This document shows positions 62,903 through 64,000 of a DNA stretch of 64,000 nt, one piece after another. The stretch spans positions 62,001 through 126,000 of the forward strand of contig CANFUT010000001.1 in assembly GCA_947450325.1 (NCBI GenBank), in the 5' to 3' direction. Source of the DNA: Flavobacteriia bacterium (GTDB lineage: Bacteria; Bacteroidota; Bacteroidia; Flavobacteriales_D; Crocinitomicaceae). The translations under genes were made by a program, and so were the position numbers. The first letter of the stretch is position 1, and each line of letters begins with the position of its first letter. The notes beneath the pieces are model-generated. The model was not told the origin of the DNA and ran no database searches. It saw only the letters and a list, made by a program, of their open reading frames with translations.

Positions 62903-64000
62903 TTATAAAATGGTTTGAATAAAAGTTTTTGCTTCTTCAAATGTGTGATTGAACTTGTCAACATCCTCTAAAAACGCATAGCGCGCTTCTTCACAATGTA
63001 AAATAATTTGCTGATAGAGTTGAACCATTTCATCTGAAACGATTTGCTTTTCCAACGCTGCAGAAATTTCTAACATAGTAAGTTCGTTCTCTTGTCGTTG
63101 CAACTTAATACAAACTGCCAATTTAACGGCTTTTTCAATGGAAGAAAATGCATTTTTGATTTCATTTTCACTCGCTTTGGAAGCAGCTTGAAGCATAAAA
63201 TCATGCACTTTTTTCTGTCTTTCTTTGGCAATAGAACTTTGCGTAATCACCTTCACTATTTTTTTCCTTCTGGTGAAAAATAATCCGCCTAAAAATGCAA
63301 TGGCAATCGGACTCACTAATGTCGGCCAAAACAAGACTGATTCGATAAAGGATTTGCCTTTAGAACGACTCGATGTATGACTTAAAACCGGTCTCAATTG
63401 CTCAATTTCAGCATTTTTGCTCTGCTTTTTAGCTGGCATGGAAGCTTTGAAAGCGCTTGATTTTTCGCCATAAACAGTCACTTTTTCTTCACTCAAGGAA
63501 ACGTATTTCTTCAAATTGGGATCAAAATAACACAAAGACATTGGTTCCAACTCAAAATCGCCATCTTGAACCACTTGTAAATTGAATTTATAAATCATTT
63601 GACCTTCGGCTCCGCGTAAACCAAAAGTTACCTTTTCTTCAATTTCAGGATCGCCATAAACCACAATTCCTTTCGGTAAATTGAAAGTTGGCGTATTGAT
63701 GTTGTGCAAATTTCCGTAACCTGAAATCGTGACGGTCATTGTAATCACTTCTCCTTGTTTAACTTGCGTTTTATCAAATGTGCGTTCGAAAGTGTATTTT
63801 CCAACAGCACCAATAAAATTAGCAGGTGCATTTGCAGGCAAGGGAATTACTTCTATCATACCGCCATTGGAGACAAAAGACGTTGATTCTGCATAAATGT
63901 CTCCTACTTCATACAACACCGCCATTTCAAAAGGACTGATTTTGTATTTTCCAGGCACAGTAAAAAACAGCACTTTTTTCTCAAATTCCGCAGCAGCAAA
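62903..64000 (-). CDS. batD: BatD-like protein (5' part outside window)
   Basis: 366 residues, open to the window edge, so the N-terminal part is missing. Beta-sandwich domains (KQGEVITMTVTISGYGNLHNI, LPKGIVVYGDPE) are followed by one membrane segment (about residues 215-235 of the visible part) with a basic RRKKIV flank, and a helical C-terminal domain. This matches BatD, an oxygen-tolerance operon membrane protein. batE follows by 13 bp. batA, batB and batC are presumably beyond the window. Confidence 0.85.
   Translation of the reverse strand, partial: FAAAEFEKKVLFFTVPGKYKISPFEMAVLYEVGDIYAESTSFVSNGGMIEVIPLPANAPANFIGAVGKYTFERTFDKTQVKQGEVITMTVTISGYGNLHNINTPTFNLPKGIVVYGDPEIEEKVTFGLRGAEGQMIYKFNLQVVQDGDFELEPMSLCYFDPNLKKYVSLSEEKVTVYGEKSSAFKASMPAKKQSKNAEIEQLRPVLSHTSSRSKGKSFIESVLFWPTLVSPIAIAFLGGLFFTRRKKIVKVITQSSIAKERQKKVHDFMLQAASKASENEIKNAFSSIEKAVKLAVCIKLQRQENELTMLEISAALEKQIVSDEMVQLYQQIILHCEEARYAFLEDVDKFNHTFEEAKTFIQTIL

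Overview
The window is AT-rich chromosomal DNA from a member of the Bacteroidota, most likely Flavobacteriales and possibly a Crocinitomicaceae/Fluviicola-like lineage (the family-level placement is inference). The support is: secreted proteins ending in type IX secretion (T9SS) sorting domains, a PorE-like envelope protein, a TonB receptor/DUF4249 pair, a fused alpha-beta E1 ketoacid dehydrogenase, a bat operon, and repeated copies of the Bacteroidota -7 promoter element TAnnTTTG just upstream of starts. No rRNA, tRNA, insertion sequence or CRISPR array was seen.

Layout. 1-1.4 kb: end of a suf Fe-S operon (sufB cut by the window edge, then an A-type carrier). 1.8-16.7 kb, plus strand: secreted and surface proteins (a gliding-motility C-terminal protein, a PorE-like OmpA protein, a TonB receptor with DUF4249 lipoprotein, a choice-of-anchor-L protein) mixed with housekeeping genes (pseudouridine synthase, purM, prfA, pyrF). 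16.8-18 kb: two methionine-salvage genes, mtnB and mtnD. 18.0-19.5 kb: a minus-strand accessory patch with a tiny lipoprotein, a GIY-YIG nuclease-like gene and a higBA toxin-antitoxin pair under a palindromic operator. 19.5-22.6 kb: an ABC exporter and small secreted and membrane proteins. 22.6-29.2 kb, minus: a gamma-class carbonic anhydrase-like protein, a winged-helix regulator with two membrane proteins sharing a palindrome, several hypotheticals and an M20 dipeptidase. 29.3-32.5 kb: a second choice-of-anchor-L adhesin, a DUF3109 protein and a strongly structured intergenic region. 32.5-37.1 kb: a TetR-controlled tripartite drug efflux operon. 37.2-49.7 kb: hypotheticals, a serine hydrolase, lipB, a DUF2805/SDR pair, mfd, and a pair of unusual amidohydrolases. 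49.7-50.5 kb: a gene-free block of hairpin repeats. 50.5-57.4 kb: a cytochrome-like pair, hflX, an XRE/SH3 module, the E1 fusion and fbp. 57.6-64 kb: an O-acylation cassette (MBOAT plus two SGNH proteins) downstream of batE and batD, the latter cut by the window end.

The most interesting non-gene signals are: a palindrome shared by two transcription units flanking a winged-helix regulator gene; a dispersed mosaic repeat with conserved hairpins (about 21.2, 50.1 and 57.5 kb); a two-hairpin candidate small RNA at 32.3-32.4 kb; and palindromic operators on higBA and on the TetR gene. No wholly new multi-gene system can be proven from the sequence. The best candidates are the higB-higA-GIY-YIG module and the regulator/membrane-protein regulon.
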